NCBI GenBank assembly: GCA_949300025.1
Contig: CASGCS010000002.1
Span: forward strand, 1 to 36,847
Direction of reading: 5' to 3'
Length of the DNA stretch: 36,847 nt
DNA from: an uncultured bacterium
GTDB lineage: Bacteria > Bacteroidota > Bacteroidia > Bacteroidales > UBA932
Made by a program: the position numbers and the translations under genes. Shown piece by piece: positions 8,823 to 17,248 of the stretch (positions are counted from its first letter, which is position 1; every line of letters starts with the position of its first letter). The notes beneath the pieces were generated by a model. The model had not been told where the DNA came from and did no database searches. It saw nothing but the letters and a program-made list of their open reading frames with translations.

Positions 8823-9854
8823 ATGAGATTTTCAAGGTTTTCAAGCGATATGCCGGTCATTGTTCTGCTGGCTTTTTTTTCGCTTGCTTTTGCTTCTTGC
8901 AACAAGGATGAAGATGAAGAGGTTTCCGACATGATGGTGGGGGATCTGCTTTACGATGTACCTCTTTATGTAAAGACAGGCTCCACGGTAGAACTTACTG
9001 CGTACGGTCTAACCGAGCCCGACGAGTCGCTCATCAAGTATACCTGGACATCGGAATACCTGCTTAAGGACACTGTCAGGGAGAAGGTGTGCGAGATAAC
9101 AGTTCCGGATTCTATAGGAACATTCGCCATGATTCTCACGGCCTCTTCTCCAGGTTATTACGACAGAGTCAACTCAAAGAATGTTACATCAATAGATACG
9201 GAGTTCGGCAAGACTGTGACTGACATGCCGCGCCCTACCGATTCCATTCAGGACCCACGCGACGGGCAGTGGTATTACATTACTACCGTGGGAAATCTGG
9301 ACTGGTTCGTGGAGAGCCTCAACTGGTGCGATGTCGGTGCGGCCTACAGCAAGGCCGACGACCTGGGCGAGATAATGGGGCGTCTCTATACGTGGAACGA
9401 CGCCACGGGAGGAGTTTCGGCATCGGGACTTGGCGGAGGTCCGCAGGGTGTGTGCCCTCCCGGCTGGAGCATTCCCACAAACGAAGATTGGGAAGACCTG
9501 GCCCTGAATCTGAACGACGGAGCGGCTCTTCCGTACGATTCAAACTGGGAGGGGCTCGGTGAAATGGTCATGGTGGCGGCCCGCTTCAACGGAGAGAGGA
9601 TGTGGCCTTACACTCCGGACTGCACTCCGGAGAACAAGTTCGGCTGGGCTGCCTTTCCTTCCGGATATTGTGTAAACGACTATAACTACCATTCAGGCCT
9701 CTTCTCTTATGGCTTCTGGTGGTCGAGCACCGAATATGCAGGCGGAAAGGCAAGTTATCGGTATATCTATATGGACAATCCCGATTTCATGAGAAATGCC
9801 GCAGGCAAGGATGATTTCGGTGCATCTGTAAGATGTGTAAGGTTAAAACAGTAA
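8823..9854 (+). CDS. FISUMP-domain lipoprotein
   Basis: About 343 residues from the ATG at 8823. The next upstream in-frame ATG (8787) overlaps a near-consensus -7 box CACATTTG at 8790-8797, so it is a poor start. A lipoprotein signal ends in LAFASC (C26), followed by an acidic NKDEDEE tether. The middle part resembles an Ig/PKD-like surface domain (TGSTVELTAYGL... KYTWTSEYLL). The C-terminal half is a FISUMP domain (Fibrobacter succinogenes major paralogous domain): GQWYYITTVGNLDWFVESLN, GRLYTWND, CPPGWSIPTNEDWEDL, FPSGYC, FWWSSTEY, GASVRCVR. These domains are C-type-lectin-like folds on surface proteins, with no assigned ligand here. Confidence 0.85.
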   Translation: MRFSRFSSDMPVIVLLAFFSLAFASCNKDEDEEVSDMMVGDLLYDVPLYVKTGSTVELTAYGLTEPDESLIKYTWTSEYLLKDTVREKVCEITVPDSIGTFAMILTASSPGYYDRVNSKNVTSIDTEFGKTVTDMPRPTDSIQDPRDGQWYYITTVGNLDWFVESLNWCDVGAAYSKADDLGEIMGRLYTWNDATGGVSASGLGGGPQGVCPPGWSIPTNEDWEDLALNLNDGAALPYDSNWEGLGEMVMVAARFNGERMWPYTPDCTPENKFGWAAFPSGYCVNDYNYHSGLFSYGFWWSSTEYAGGKASYRYIYMDNPDFMRNAAGKDDFGASVRCVRLKQ

Positions 9855-9861
9855 AATCAGA

Positions 9862-10458
9862 ATGAATATGAAAAAATCTTCTATTGTTATAGCGGTTGTT
9901 GCAGCCGTTCTCATCCTGTTGTTCTTTTGGGTGAAAGGTACATATAACGGTATGGTGACAATGGACGAAGGCGTGAAGACCGCATGGAGCCAGGTTGAGA
10001 ATGTCTACCAGCGCAGGGCGGATCTGATTCCAAACCTTGTGGCAACGGTAAAAGGTTATGCGGAGCATGAGTCTTCTACGCTGGAGAGTGTTGTAGAGGC
10101 CCGTTCAAAGGCTACGGGAATAACTGTAGACCCCGAAAATCTCACACCTGAGAAACTGGCTGAATTCCAGCAGGCGCAGGGTGAACTGGGCGCAGCCTTG
10201 GGCAGACTTCTGCTTATTCAGGAGAACTATCCCGACTTGAAGGCAAATGAAAATTTCCTTGCCTTGCAGCAGCAGCTGGAGGGAAGCGAGAACAGAATAG
10301 CTGTGGAGCGCCGCAAGTTCAATGAAGCGGCAAGGGCCTACAATACTAAAATCAGAAGGTTCCCGGGCAATATTGTCGCAGGCATGTTCGGCTTTGAGAC
10401 AAAACCCTATTTCGAGGCCGACAGTTCCGCGGCGGTCGCTCCAAAAGTAGAGTTCTGA
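9862..10458 (+). CDS. lemA: LemA family membrane protein
   Basis: The 198 residues start with one membrane segment (IVIAVVAAVLILLFFWV), then a helical domain with the LemA signatures YNGMVTMDEGVKTAWSQVEN and QRRADLIPNLVATVKGYAEHE. A conserved late block NRIAVERRKFNEAARAYN and the FPGNIVAGMFGF tail follow. LemA proteins are present in many bacteria without a settled biochemical role. The stop codon overlaps the ATG of the next TPM-domain gene by one base, so the genes are translationally coupled. LemA next to TPM-domain genes is a recurring bacterial cluster, which supports a joint envelope function. Confidence 0.92.
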   Translation: MNMKKSSIVIAVVAAVLILLFFWVKGTYNGMVTMDEGVKTAWSQVENVYQRRADLIPNLVATVKGYAEHESSTLESVVEARSKATGITVDPENLTPEKLAEFQQAQGELGAALGRLLLIQENYPDLKANENFLALQQQLEGSENRIAVERRKFNEAARAYNTKIRRFPGNIVAGMFGFETKPYFEADSSAAVAPKVEF

Positions 10459-10889
10459 TGAGCGTTTTCATCTCCAAAGAGGAACAGGGCAAGATTGTCG
10501 GGGCCATTGTGGAGGCCGAGCTCAACACCTCCGGAGAGATTCGCGTGCACATTGAGTCCAGATGCGGCGGCAATCCGGTGGAACGGGCTGTCCATATTTT
10601 CAACTATCTGAAAATGTACAAGACCGGGGAGCGTAACGGAGTCCTGATTTATGTGGCGTATAAAAGCAGAAAGTTTGCAATCATAGGCGATACAGGCATA
10701 AATGAAAAGGTCCCCACCGGATTCTGGGACAAGATAAGGGAGCGGATGGGTGACTCTTTCTCAAAAGGGGCTTTTACCGAGGGGATATGCAATGCTGTAA
10801 GGGAAGCCGGAGAGTCGCTCAAGGCATATTTTCCATATAAAAGTGATGATGTAAATGAACAGCCAGATGAAATATCCTTCGGCAGTTAG
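10458..10889 (+). CDS. Small TPM-domain protein (TLP18.3/Psb32/MOLO-1 fold)
   Basis: The 143 residues lack a signal peptide and membrane segment and consist almost only of a TPM domain. Typical motifs are SKEEQGKIVGAIVEAELNTSGEIRVHI near the N-terminus, RNGVLIYVAYKSRKFAIIGD in the core, and a C-terminal helical part with FSKGAFTEGICNAV. It therefore looks like the cytoplasmic companion of the exported TPM protein encoded next. TPM domains in plants assist photosystem II repair; the bacterial function is unknown. It overlaps lemA by one base. Confidence 0.85.
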   Translation: MSVFISKEEQGKIVGAIVEAELNTSGEIRVHIESRCGGNPVERAVHIFNYLKMYKTGERNGVLIYVAYKSRKFAIIGDTGINEKVPTGFWDKIRERMGDSFSKGAFTEGICNAVREAGESLKAYFPYKSDDVNEQPDEISFGS

Positions 10890-10890
10890 C

Positions 10891-11700
10891 ATGAGAAGTC
10901 TGGTGTCCGGACTTATGCTCTCCGTTGCGGCGCTCCTTGTTTTCTGTTCAGGCGCGGCTGCGGCGGATATTCCTTCGCGTCCGGTTCCGCCGCGTCTGCT
11001 CAACGATCTGGCAGGAGTCTTCTCTCCATCTCAGGCCGGCAATATGGAACGCAGGCTTGTGGCCTTTGCAGACAGTACATCCAACCAGATAGCCGTGGTT
11101 ACGGTACCTGAACTTTATGGAATGGACAAGGCTGAACTTGCATTCAGAATAGGAGAGGAGTGGGGCGTAGGGAAAAAGGAGTTCGACAACGGAGTGGTGC
11201 TCCTGATAAAGCCGAAGAGCCGAGATTCGCGCGGAGAGGTTTTCATTGCTACAGGTTACGGGTTGGAAGGTGCCATCCCCGATGCCGCAGCCGGCGAGAT
11301 AGTAAACAGATACATGATTCCCTTCCTGCAGCAGAACGATTATTATTCTGCGGTGAATGCGGCTCTTGACATTCTCTTCTCTCTTGCTTCGGGAGAGATT
11401 TCACATAAGGAAATCTCGGGAGGTTCGGGCAGCACGGCCATAATAATATTTTTCCTGATATTCGTAGTTCTTTTCGCTTTCCTTACCGGCAAATCGAAAG
11501 GCACGAAAAACATAGGCGGGGGCGGAAGAGGCGGTCATGGCGGCGGTCTTTCCACTGCCGATTTTATAATGCTCGGAATGCTTTCCGGCATGGGGCGCTC
11601 AGGCAGATCCTCAGGATTCGGAGGCGGTTTTGGAGGCGGCGGTTTCGGAGGTTTCGGCGGAGGCAGTTTTGGAGGCGGCGGCGCCGGAGGCTCCTGGTAG
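10891..11700 (+). CDS. YgcG-like TPM-domain membrane protein with glycine-rich tail
   Basis: The 269 residues start with a signal peptide (MRSLVSGLMLSVAALLVFC... AAAA), then a TPM domain with LLNDLAGVFSPSQAGNMERRL, NQIAVVTVPELYG, DNGVVLLIKPKSR, FIATGYGLEGAIPDAAAGEI and RYMIPFLQQNDYYSAV. One transmembrane helix (TAIIIFFLIFVVLFAFLTG) follows, then a long glycine-rich tail rich in GGGFGG and GGSFGG units ending in GGSW, as in E. coli YgcG-type proteins. The start at 10891 follows the previous stop by one base; in-frame ATGs at 10855 and 10870 would add up to 12 residues and overlap that gene. The last 90 bases are antisense to the 3' end of phoH. Confidence 0.85.
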   Translation: MRSLVSGLMLSVAALLVFCSGAAAADIPSRPVPPRLLNDLAGVFSPSQAGNMERRLVAFADSTSNQIAVVTVPELYGMDKAELAFRIGEEWGVGKKEFDNGVVLLIKPKSRDSRGEVFIATGYGLEGAIPDAAAGEIVNRYMIPFLQQNDYYSAVNAALDILFSLASGEISHKEISGGSGSTAIIIFFLIFVVLFAFLTGKSKGTKNIGGGGRGGHGGGLSTADFIMLGMLSGMGRSGRSSGFGGGFGGGGFGGFGGGSFGGGGAGGSW

Positions 11701-12648
11701 GGCGCTCTCTTCTTCTTTCTCAAAAGCCTTTACAATCTTGCATACGAGAGGGTGGCGCACTATATCCTCTTTGGTGAAGTTTATTATGCTTATTCCCCTT
11801 ATCGACTTGAGCATTGAAATGCCTTTTATCAGCCCCGAATCTTCTTTGTTGGGCAAGTCTATCTGGGTGGCATCTCCGGTTACAATGAACTTCGCATTCT
11901 CTCCCATACGGGTCAGGAACATCTTCAACTGTCCGAGACTGGTATTCTGGGCCTCGTCCAGGATGACAAAGGCGCTTTCGAGCGTGCGGCCTCTCATGTA
12001 GGCCAGAGGTGCAATTTGGATAACCCCCTCCTCCATGTACTGTTTAAGTTTCTGGGAGGGAATCATATCCATCAGGGCATCGTACAGCGGCTGCAGGTAG
12101 GGGTCCAGCTTATCCTTAAGGTCGCCGGGGAGAAATCCCAGCCTTTCGCCGGCTTCTACGGCGGGACGTGTGAGTATGAGTTTTTTTACCTCTCTGTTTT
12201 TCAGGGCTCTCACTGCAAGCGCTATTGCCGTATATGTCTTTCCTGTTCCGGCAGGGCCGAGCGCGAATATCAAATCGTGCCTGTAATATTCGGCAACCAG
12301 TTTCTTCTGGTTTTTGGTCCTCGCCCTTACAACCTTCCCGTCGTTGCCGTAGACTATTATGTCGCTCTCTTTTCCTGGCGCCGGTGTCTCCTGCTGCTGT
12401 GTTTCAAAAATGGAGTCGACATCGTCTATACTCAGGCTTCTCTTCCTGTGGCGCAGTTCAATCAGCCTCTCCAGCGCCCTTTCAAAGCCTGCTATATCCT
12501 TGTCACTCCCCTTAAGTGCAACGGCATTGCCTCTCGCTATTATTTTCAGTTTGGGAAAATATCCGCTCAATCTTATTATAAGCCTGTCGTTTACACCAAA
12601 AATTTCAACAGGGTCCATGTTGTGCAGTTCAATTTTTTTCTCGCTCAT
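11611..12648 (-). CDS. phoH: PhoH-family ATPase (PhoH-like, YbeZ group)
   Basis: The 345 residues have an N-terminal KH-like region, then a P-loop ATPase with GPAGTGKT at 131-138, the TRPAVEAGERLGFLPGD motif, Walker B FVILDEAQNTS and the sensor VTGDATQIDLP. YbeZ-type PhoH proteins are linked to ribosome and RNA metabolism. The domain would normally end near VCKIVKAFEKEEE. Here it extends by about 30 residues of Ala/Ser/Thr/Glu low complexity (SKTASAETSETAASKTASES), read antisense through the glycine-rich codons of the convergent YgcG-like gene. It is the last gene of a DUF389-CapA-PhoH operon and overlaps the CapA gene by 20 bp. Confidence 0.92.
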   Translation of the reverse strand: MSEKKIELHNMDPVEIFGVNDRLIIRLSGYFPKLKIIARGNAVALKGSDKDIAGFERALERLIELRHRKRSLSIDDVDSIFETQQQETPAPGKESDIIVYGNDGKVVRARTKNQKKLVAEYYRHDLIFALGPAGTGKTYTAIALAVRALKNREVKKLILTRPAVEAGERLGFLPGDLKDKLDPYLQPLYDALMDMIPSQKLKQYMEEGVIQIAPLAYMRGRTLESAFVILDEAQNTSLGQLKMFLTRMGENAKFIVTGDATQIDLPNKEDSGLIKGISMLKSIRGISIINFTKEDIVRHPLVCKIVKAFEKEEESALPGASGAAASKTASAETSETAASKTASES

Positions 12649-13828
12649 AACCTATATTTTCAAAAAGGTTCAAACTATCGACATATCTGTATGTATTCAT
12701 CATTCTTTCATACTCTTTCCCTTTTACCCGCTCACGCGCAGATGGGTCATTCAGGAAATAGTCTATCGGCACGACAGTGTAGTCTTTCTCAAACTCTCCT
12801 GCCTTGAAGCACCACAGAAAGTGGTATTCCGGGGGGAGAAGTTCTATCGAGCCGTCTGTATTGTCCCTTACAGCCGTTATGGTTACAAGCAGTTCCAACT
12901 GTGTGTAGTCTGGAACGCTCTGGTTGGAAATGTAATTTCCCAAAGAGTAGAAAGTGATGCTTTTTATCTTTTGCATTAGCGGCATTGTCTGGCTGCAGAG
13001 TTCAATCTCGGCGCTTTGCGGAACGTGCGGGTGTCCTCCTATTATGACCCTCACCCCCTCCCGCCTGAGCATCTCCGCCCATTCTTTCTGCACCCCGTTG
13101 GGGTGGAGCTGATACTCCTCGCCCCAGTGGGGAAGCGCTACAACGAGTTCCGCTCCCCTTTCAAACCCTCTTCTTATCGCAGCCTTTACTGCGATGCTGT
13201 CCATCTGGTTCACTATATATGGAGGCGGAACGGCAAAACCGTTGGTCCCGTATGTAAAGTTCAGGAAGGCTGTTTTGATGCCGTTTATAACCAGTATCTT
13301 CGGATTTTCGGCAATCTCTTCTTCCCGGCTTCTGTATGCTCCGGTATGGCGGAATCCCAAAGAGTCGTAGAGGTGGAGAGTCCTCTCTATTCCTGCCTCT
13401 GACTTGTCGAGCAGATGGTTGTTGGCTGTCAGAAATAGCCCTATCCCGCTTTCAGATGCTTCCATGGCTATGGAGAGGGGGGCGGAAAATTCAGGGTATC
13501 CCGTATATGGCGGAACGCCGACGGGAAATTCCATGTTTGCCACCGTGAGGTCTGAGTCCGAGATATACTTCCTGATATGGCGGAATGCGGCGGAATAGTC
13601 GTATGAGTGCGGATCCGACGGGTCCTTTCCCGGAATGAGCGCACTTCTTATCTGTTTCCCATGCTGCATTACATCTCCGATAAAGGAGATTCTGACCGTG
13701 TCGTTTTTTTTATGAAGCAGCGGAACGGGCTGCGGCAGCCGGGGTCTTATCCTTTCAGGCATCAGTTGCCCGTACCCCGTTCGGGGCAGGATGAAGAGAA
13801 GAGAGATAAAAACGGGCAGAAGTTTCAT
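12629..13828 (-). CDS. CapA-family metallophosphatase-like protein
   Basis: The 399 residues start with a probable signal peptide (MKLLPVFISLLFILPRTGYG). The CapA/poly-gamma-glutamate synthesis fold follows, with RISFIGDVMQHGKQ, DLTVANMEFPVG, FLTANNHLLDKSEAGIERTL, VALPHWGEEYQ, IIGGHPHVPQ and FYSLGNYISNQ. These match the metal-binding D, N, H and GHxH residues of the calcineurin-like superfamily. No capB/capC ligase genes are nearby, so capsule polyglutamate synthesis is not implied; many solo members are uncharacterised envelope phosphatases. The ATG overlaps the DUF389 stop codon by four bases (ATGA), indicating coupling. Confidence 0.88.
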   Translation of the reverse strand: MKLLPVFISLLFILPRTGYGQLMPERIRPRLPQPVPLLHKKNDTVRISFIGDVMQHGKQIRSALIPGKDPSDPHSYDYSAAFRHIRKYISDSDLTVANMEFPVGVPPYTGYPEFSAPLSIAMEASESGIGLFLTANNHLLDKSEAGIERTLHLYDSLGFRHTGAYRSREEEIAENPKILVINGIKTAFLNFTYGTNGFAVPPPYIVNQMDSIAVKAAIRRGFERGAELVVALPHWGEEYQLHPNGVQKEWAEMLRREGVRVIIGGHPHVPQSAEIELCSQTMPLMQKIKSITFYSLGNYISNQSVPDYTQLELLVTITAVRDNTDGSIELLPPEYHFLWCFKAGEFEKDYTVVPIDYFLNDPSARERVKGKEYERMMNTYRYVDSLNLFENIGYEREKN

Positions 13829-15165
13829 AAGAGGTCTGTTATTACCTTTATCTCCGTGCTTTTCAGCCTAATGGATAGCCATTGCCTTATTTTCAAGGTC
13901 TGTTCCGGCGTAATCCTCTCATTGAGTTCTATGAAGGCCACAATCTGCTCCTTTTCCCCATTTTCTCCTCCCTGCGGTTCGCTCCTTATTCCGCGTGCCA
14001 GGGTAAGAGATTTTATCTGAGGATATTCAACATAGAGTTCTTTTGCTATCTGGCTGCTCGGCAACTCCTTTGCCCTGTAAAGGCTCAGCTCGTTCTCCAT
14101 TTCGCTTATCAGCTTTTCGCGGCGGCGGATTTCGTCTTCGCTTTGCTGGAAGATGCTTTTTACCACTTCGCTGTCGCTTTCAGGCTCATATGTGCTGTTC
14201 TGGTTTATTGTCAGTTCATCTTCATCAATTCCCCTGTCGGCAGCCCGCTGCATGAATTCGTCCAGAGAGTTCTCAGCCATGCTTTCGCCTGCAATCGAAA
14301 CGGTGAGCAGCGATTTTCCAGCCCTGTGTGAAATGGAATAGTCGTATATGTAACTGCCGCCCAGCGTGCGGTTCTCTTCCACAAATTTTCTGGCGTTTGT
14401 CTCAAAGCGGTTCTCCTTTATTACCACAATGGCCGTATAGATGCTGGGAAGTACCAGAATAACCGTAAATATGGTTATTGCGCGATGCACCTTTTTCGCC
14501 TTATGCGGATTTGAAATCCTTACAAGGGGAAACTTCATGTATCTTACCATGAGGAATACCGCGAGGGCTATGAATGCAGAGTTGATGAAATAGAGGTAGA
14601 CAGCGCCCATGAAATACTCTATGTTACCGTTGGCAATCCCGAATCCGGCTGTCCCGAGCGGCGGCATGAGCGCGGTTGCAATGGCTACTCCGGCAAAGAC
14701 TGTCCCCTTCTCCTTTCTGCAGACCTCTACAATTACGGCAAGTCCGCTGAAAAAGGCTATGAGCACATCGTAAACCGTGGGGTATGTCCTGGCCAGCAGT
14801 TCCGACGGGCGGTCCATCGCAAGCGGGGTTATGAGGAAGTAGAGTGTTGCGGTAAAGATGCTTATGCAGGTCATTACAATGAGATTCTTGAATGACTTGC
14901 GCAGCAGCTCCATGTCGTTTACTCCGAGCGAAAGGCCGATTCCCATTACCGGACCCATCAGGGGGGAGATAAGCATTGCGCCTATCACCACCGGTATTGA
15001 ATTTATGTTAAGACCGACGCTTACGACCGCCACTGCGAAAATCAGAATCCAGACGTTGCTGCCCCTGAACTCGGTTGCCGCGGTTATCTGGCGCCTGGCT
15101 GCCTCAATGTCTATGTCGTTGGAAAAATTGACTATGCTGCGTAAATATCTCAATACAGATTTCAT
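13825..15165 (-). CDS. DUF389 family membrane protein
   Basis: About 446 residues from the ATG at 15165. A short cytoplasmic start (MKSVLRYLRSIVNFSNDIDIE) leads into multiple membrane helices with the DUF389 hallmarks: GLNINSIPVVIGAMLISPLMGPVMGIGLS, VAIATALMPPLGTAGFGIANG and YLYFINSAFIALAVFLMVR. A long C-terminal soluble part contains a coiled-coil-like segment (SEDEIRRREKLISEMENELSLYR). The function of DUF389 is not known; transport has been suggested from its fold. A longer frame reaching 15459 runs back through the divergent SPOR gene and was not accepted. First gene of the operon with capA-like and phoH. Confidence 0.85.
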   Translation of the reverse strand: MKSVLRYLRSIVNFSNDIDIEAARRQITAATEFRGSNVWILIFAVAVVSVGLNINSIPVVIGAMLISPLMGPVMGIGLSLGVNDMELLRKSFKNLIVMTCISIFTATLYFLITPLAMDRPSELLARTYPTVYDVLIAFFSGLAVIVEVCRKEKGTVFAGVAIATALMPPLGTAGFGIANGNIEYFMGAVYLYFINSAFIALAVFLMVRYMKFPLVRISNPHKAKKVHRAITIFTVILVLPSIYTAIVVIKENRFETNARKFVEENRTLGGSYIYDYSISHRAGKSLLTVSIAGESMAENSLDEFMQRAADRGIDEDELTINQNSTYEPESDSEVVKSIFQQSEDEIRRREKLISEMENELSLYRAKELPSSQIAKELYVEYPQIKSLTLARGIRSEPQGGENGEKEQIVAFIELNERITPEQTLKIRQWLSIRLKSTEIKVITDLL

Positions 15166-15207
15166 AGCGTAAATATACATTTTTTTTCGATATTCGCCCA
15201 TTATGTC

Positions 15208-15215
15208 TATCTTTG
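15208..15215 (+). promoter_or_regulatory. -7 box of the SPOR lipoprotein operon
   Basis: TATCTTTG fits TAnnTTTG and lies 32 nt before the ATG at 15248. The alternative ATG at 15203 overlaps this box, which argues against that start. Confidence 0.6.
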
Positions 15216-15247
15216 TAAGGAATGGTTTACTAATAATCAGGGAGACA

Positions 15248-15730
15248 ATGAGTATGAAATCTAAAATTTTACTTTTGGCGGCGGTCGCGATATTTTCTCT
15301 GACCGGATGCGATTGGGTGAGAAAACAAATGGGCAAACCTACCTCTGCCGAACTTGAGGCCATGCAGGCGGAGCTGGAGCGTGCCAGGGAGCAGCGGACA
15401 GCAGATTCTCTAAGGCAGGTTGCCGTTATGGATTCCATAAGGCTGGCGGAGCAGGCCAAACTCCCTTATGAAACGGAATTGACCCACAAGTATTATGTCA
15501 TATTGGGCAGTTTCAAAAAGGATTTCAATGCAGACAACATGGTCGCCAATCTCAAAAAGGCCGGCTATTCGCCTGTAAGGATTGCTCTGAAGAACGGCTT
15601 TGACATGGTTGCTGCCGCCGGCTGCGATTCTTATGGCGAGGCATGGGGCGAGATAACGAAGATCGAGGACAACGACCTCTGCCCTTACGATGTCTGGATA
15701 TATTCAACGGAGCAGAATCTACACAAATAA
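15248..15730 (+). CDS. SPOR-domain lipoprotein
   Basis: About 160 residues from 15248 (ATG at 15254 is also possible). The lipoprotein signal MSMKSKILLLAAVAIFSLTG is followed by lipid-modified C21. A helical stalk rich in charged residues (AELEAMQAELERAREQRTADSLR) follows. The C-terminal region is a SPOR-type fold: KYYVILGSFKKDFNADNMVANLKKAGYSPVRI, then NGFDMVAAAGCDSYGEAW. SPOR domains bind denuded glycan strands at division septa, so a role in cell-wall remodelling is likely but not shown. Thirteen bases separate it from gcvT. Confidence 0.85.
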   Translation: MSMKSKILLLAAVAIFSLTGCDWVRKQMGKPTSAELEAMQAELERAREQRTADSLRQVAVMDSIRLAEQAKLPYETELTHKYYVILGSFKKDFNADNMVANLKKAGYSPVRIALKNGFDMVAAAGCDSYGEAWGEITKIEDNDLCPYDVWIYSTEQNLHK

Positions 15731-15743
15731 ACAATAGACGGCT

Positions 15744-16859
15744 ATGGAATTGAAAAATACGCCTTTCACGCAAAAACATATTGAACTGGGGGCCAAAATG
15801 GTCCCCTTTGCAGGTTACAACATGCCTGTGGAGTATATGGGCATAAAGGAGGAACATCTTGCCGTGCGCAGCAATGTCGGTGTCTTTGACGTCTCACACA
15901 TGGGCGAGTTCTGGGTAAAGGGCCCCGACGCCTTGAGTTTTATACAGTATGTGACATCGAACGACGCTTCGGTGCTCATTCCCGGCAAGGTGCAGTATAC
16001 GTGCCTGCCCAACGGCAACGGTGGAATCGTTGACGATTTGCTGGTGTACTGCATAGATTCCCAGACTTACCTGCTGGTTGTAAATGCGGCCAATATAGCA
16101 AAGGACTGGGAGCATCTCTGCAAATATGCCCCGTCGTACGGCATCACCCCGGGCAAGGAACTCTACAACGCTTCGGATGAAATATGCCAGCTGGCAGTCC
16201 AGGGGCCAAATGCGCTCAAGATAATGCGCAGAATCTGTGACTATCCGGTAGAGGAGATGGAATATTATACGTTCAGAAAGATGACGGTTGCGGGCATTGA
16301 AAATGCAATTTTCTCTACGACAGGCTATACCGGTGCGGGAGGATGTGAAATATATGTGGCCAATGAGGATGCGGAGAGGCTGTGGAAGGGAGTCTTTGAG
16401 GCGGGCGCTCCGGAAGGGATACGCCCTGTAGGGCTAGGAGCAAGGGACACGCTCCGTCTGGAAATGGGTTTTTGCCTGTACGGTAACGACATAGATGACA
16501 CCACATCTCCGCTGGAGGCGGGATTGGGGTGGATTACCAAGTTCATAGACAGCAAAGGCGACTTTATAGACAGGGACTACATGCTCAAGCAGAAGGCGAA
16601 CGGTCTGACCCGCAGATTATGCGGTTTCGAGATGGTTGACAAGGGTATTGCGCGACACGGGTACGAAGTTTGCAACGAGAGCGGAGAAGTAATAGGTTTT
16701 GTCACCTCCGGAACTATGTCTCCTTCGCTTGGAAAGGCAATCGGGCTGGCATATGTTGCGGCACCTCTCTACAAGGTTTCGTCCGAGATATTCATAAGGA
16801 TAAGGGGCAAACTTTTGAGGGCCGCGGTGGTAAAGACCCCGTTTTATAAAAATGTCTGA
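15744..16859 (+). CDS. gcvT: Aminomethyltransferase, glycine cleavage T protein
   Basis: T protein takes the aminomethyl group from lipoylated H protein and passes it to tetrahydrofolate, releasing ammonia. The 371 residues match the family length. Motifs include [33 protein letters not shown], the folate-binding [56 protein letters not shown] and the C-terminal [19 protein letters not shown]. The P, H and L genes are not in the window, so gcvT stands apart from them here. No glycine riboswitch was recognised upstream; the 13-bp gap to the SPOR gene leaves no room for one. Confidence 0.97.
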   Translation: MELKNTPFTQKHIELGAKMVPFAGYNMPVEYMGIKEEHLAVRSNVGVFDVSHMGEFWVKGPDALSFIQYVTSNDASVLIPGKVQYTCLPNGNGGIVDDLLVYCIDSQTYLLVVNAANIAKDWEHLCKYAPSYGITPGKELYNASDEICQLAVQGPNALKIMRRICDYPVEEMEYYTFRKMTVAGIENAIFSTTGYTGAGGCEIYVANEDAERLWKGVFEAGAPEGIRPVGLGARDTLRLEMGFCLYGNDIDDTTSPLEAGLGWITKFIDSKGDFIDRDYMLKQKANGLTRRLCGFEMVDKGIARHGYEVCNESGEVIGFVTSGTMSPSLGKAIGLAYVAAPLYKVSSEIFIRIRGKLLRAAVVKTPFYKNV

Positions 16860-16861
16860 CA

Positions 16862-17248
16862 ATGGGTAAATTTACATTCGAGCACAACAACATCAATGTG
16901 CGGGATTTGGAAAAGAGCCTCAAGTTTTACGCTGAGGCTCTTGATTTGAAGGAGGTAAGGAGAATTGTCCCTGAAGACGGCTCCTTTATAATCGTTTATC
17001 TTTCAGACGGCAGGAGCGGCCATCTTCTGGAACTTACGTGGCTCAGAGACTGGGACAGAGCCTACAACCTTGGAGACAACGAGTTCCACATGGCTTTCCG
17101 GGTCGAGGATTTCGAGGCGGCGCACAAACTCCATGAGCAGATGGGATGTATCTGCTATGAGAATCCCAAAATGGGGATTTATTTCATAAGCGACCCCGAC
17201 GGTTACTGGTCTGAAGTTTTACCTGTAAGGAAAGAGCAGGCAAAATGA
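16862..17248 (+). CDS. VOC-superfamily protein (glyoxalase I/bleomycin-resistance fold)
   Basis: The 128 residues form a single vicinal-oxygen-chelate domain: FEHNNINVRDLEKSLKFYAEALDLKE at the start, a central LLELTWLRDWDRAYNLGDNEFHMAFRVEDF and the final YFISDPDGYWSEVLPV. A histidine and glutamates at the usual metal positions (H8, E57-like, H at NEFHMAF, E in SEVLP) make lactoylglutathione-lyase-like activity plausible. Many such small VOC proteins have no assigned substrate, and Bacteroidales generally lack glutathione. It begins two bases after gcvT and overlaps the next gene by four bases (ATGA), so it is translated with its neighbours. Confidence 0.85.
   Translation: MGKFTFEHNNINVRDLEKSLKFYAEALDLKEVRRIVPEDGSFIIVYLSDGRSGHLLELTWLRDWDRAYNLGDNEFHMAFRVEDFEAAHKLHEQMGCICYENPKMGIYFISDPDGYWSEVLPVRKEQAK

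Noticed and set aside
12016..12979. Long plus-strand open frames (263 and 206 codons)
   Set aside because: Antisense to phoH and the CapA-like gene, both with strong motifs; no start signals.
15166..15459. N-terminal extension of the DUF389 protein
   Set aside because: The extension is antisense to the SPOR lipoprotein gene and lacks family similarity; the ATG at 15165 starts the conserved part.
15731..15743. Glycine riboswitch before gcvT
   Set aside because: Only 13 bases separate the genes; no aptamer can fit, and none is seen before the SPOR gene.
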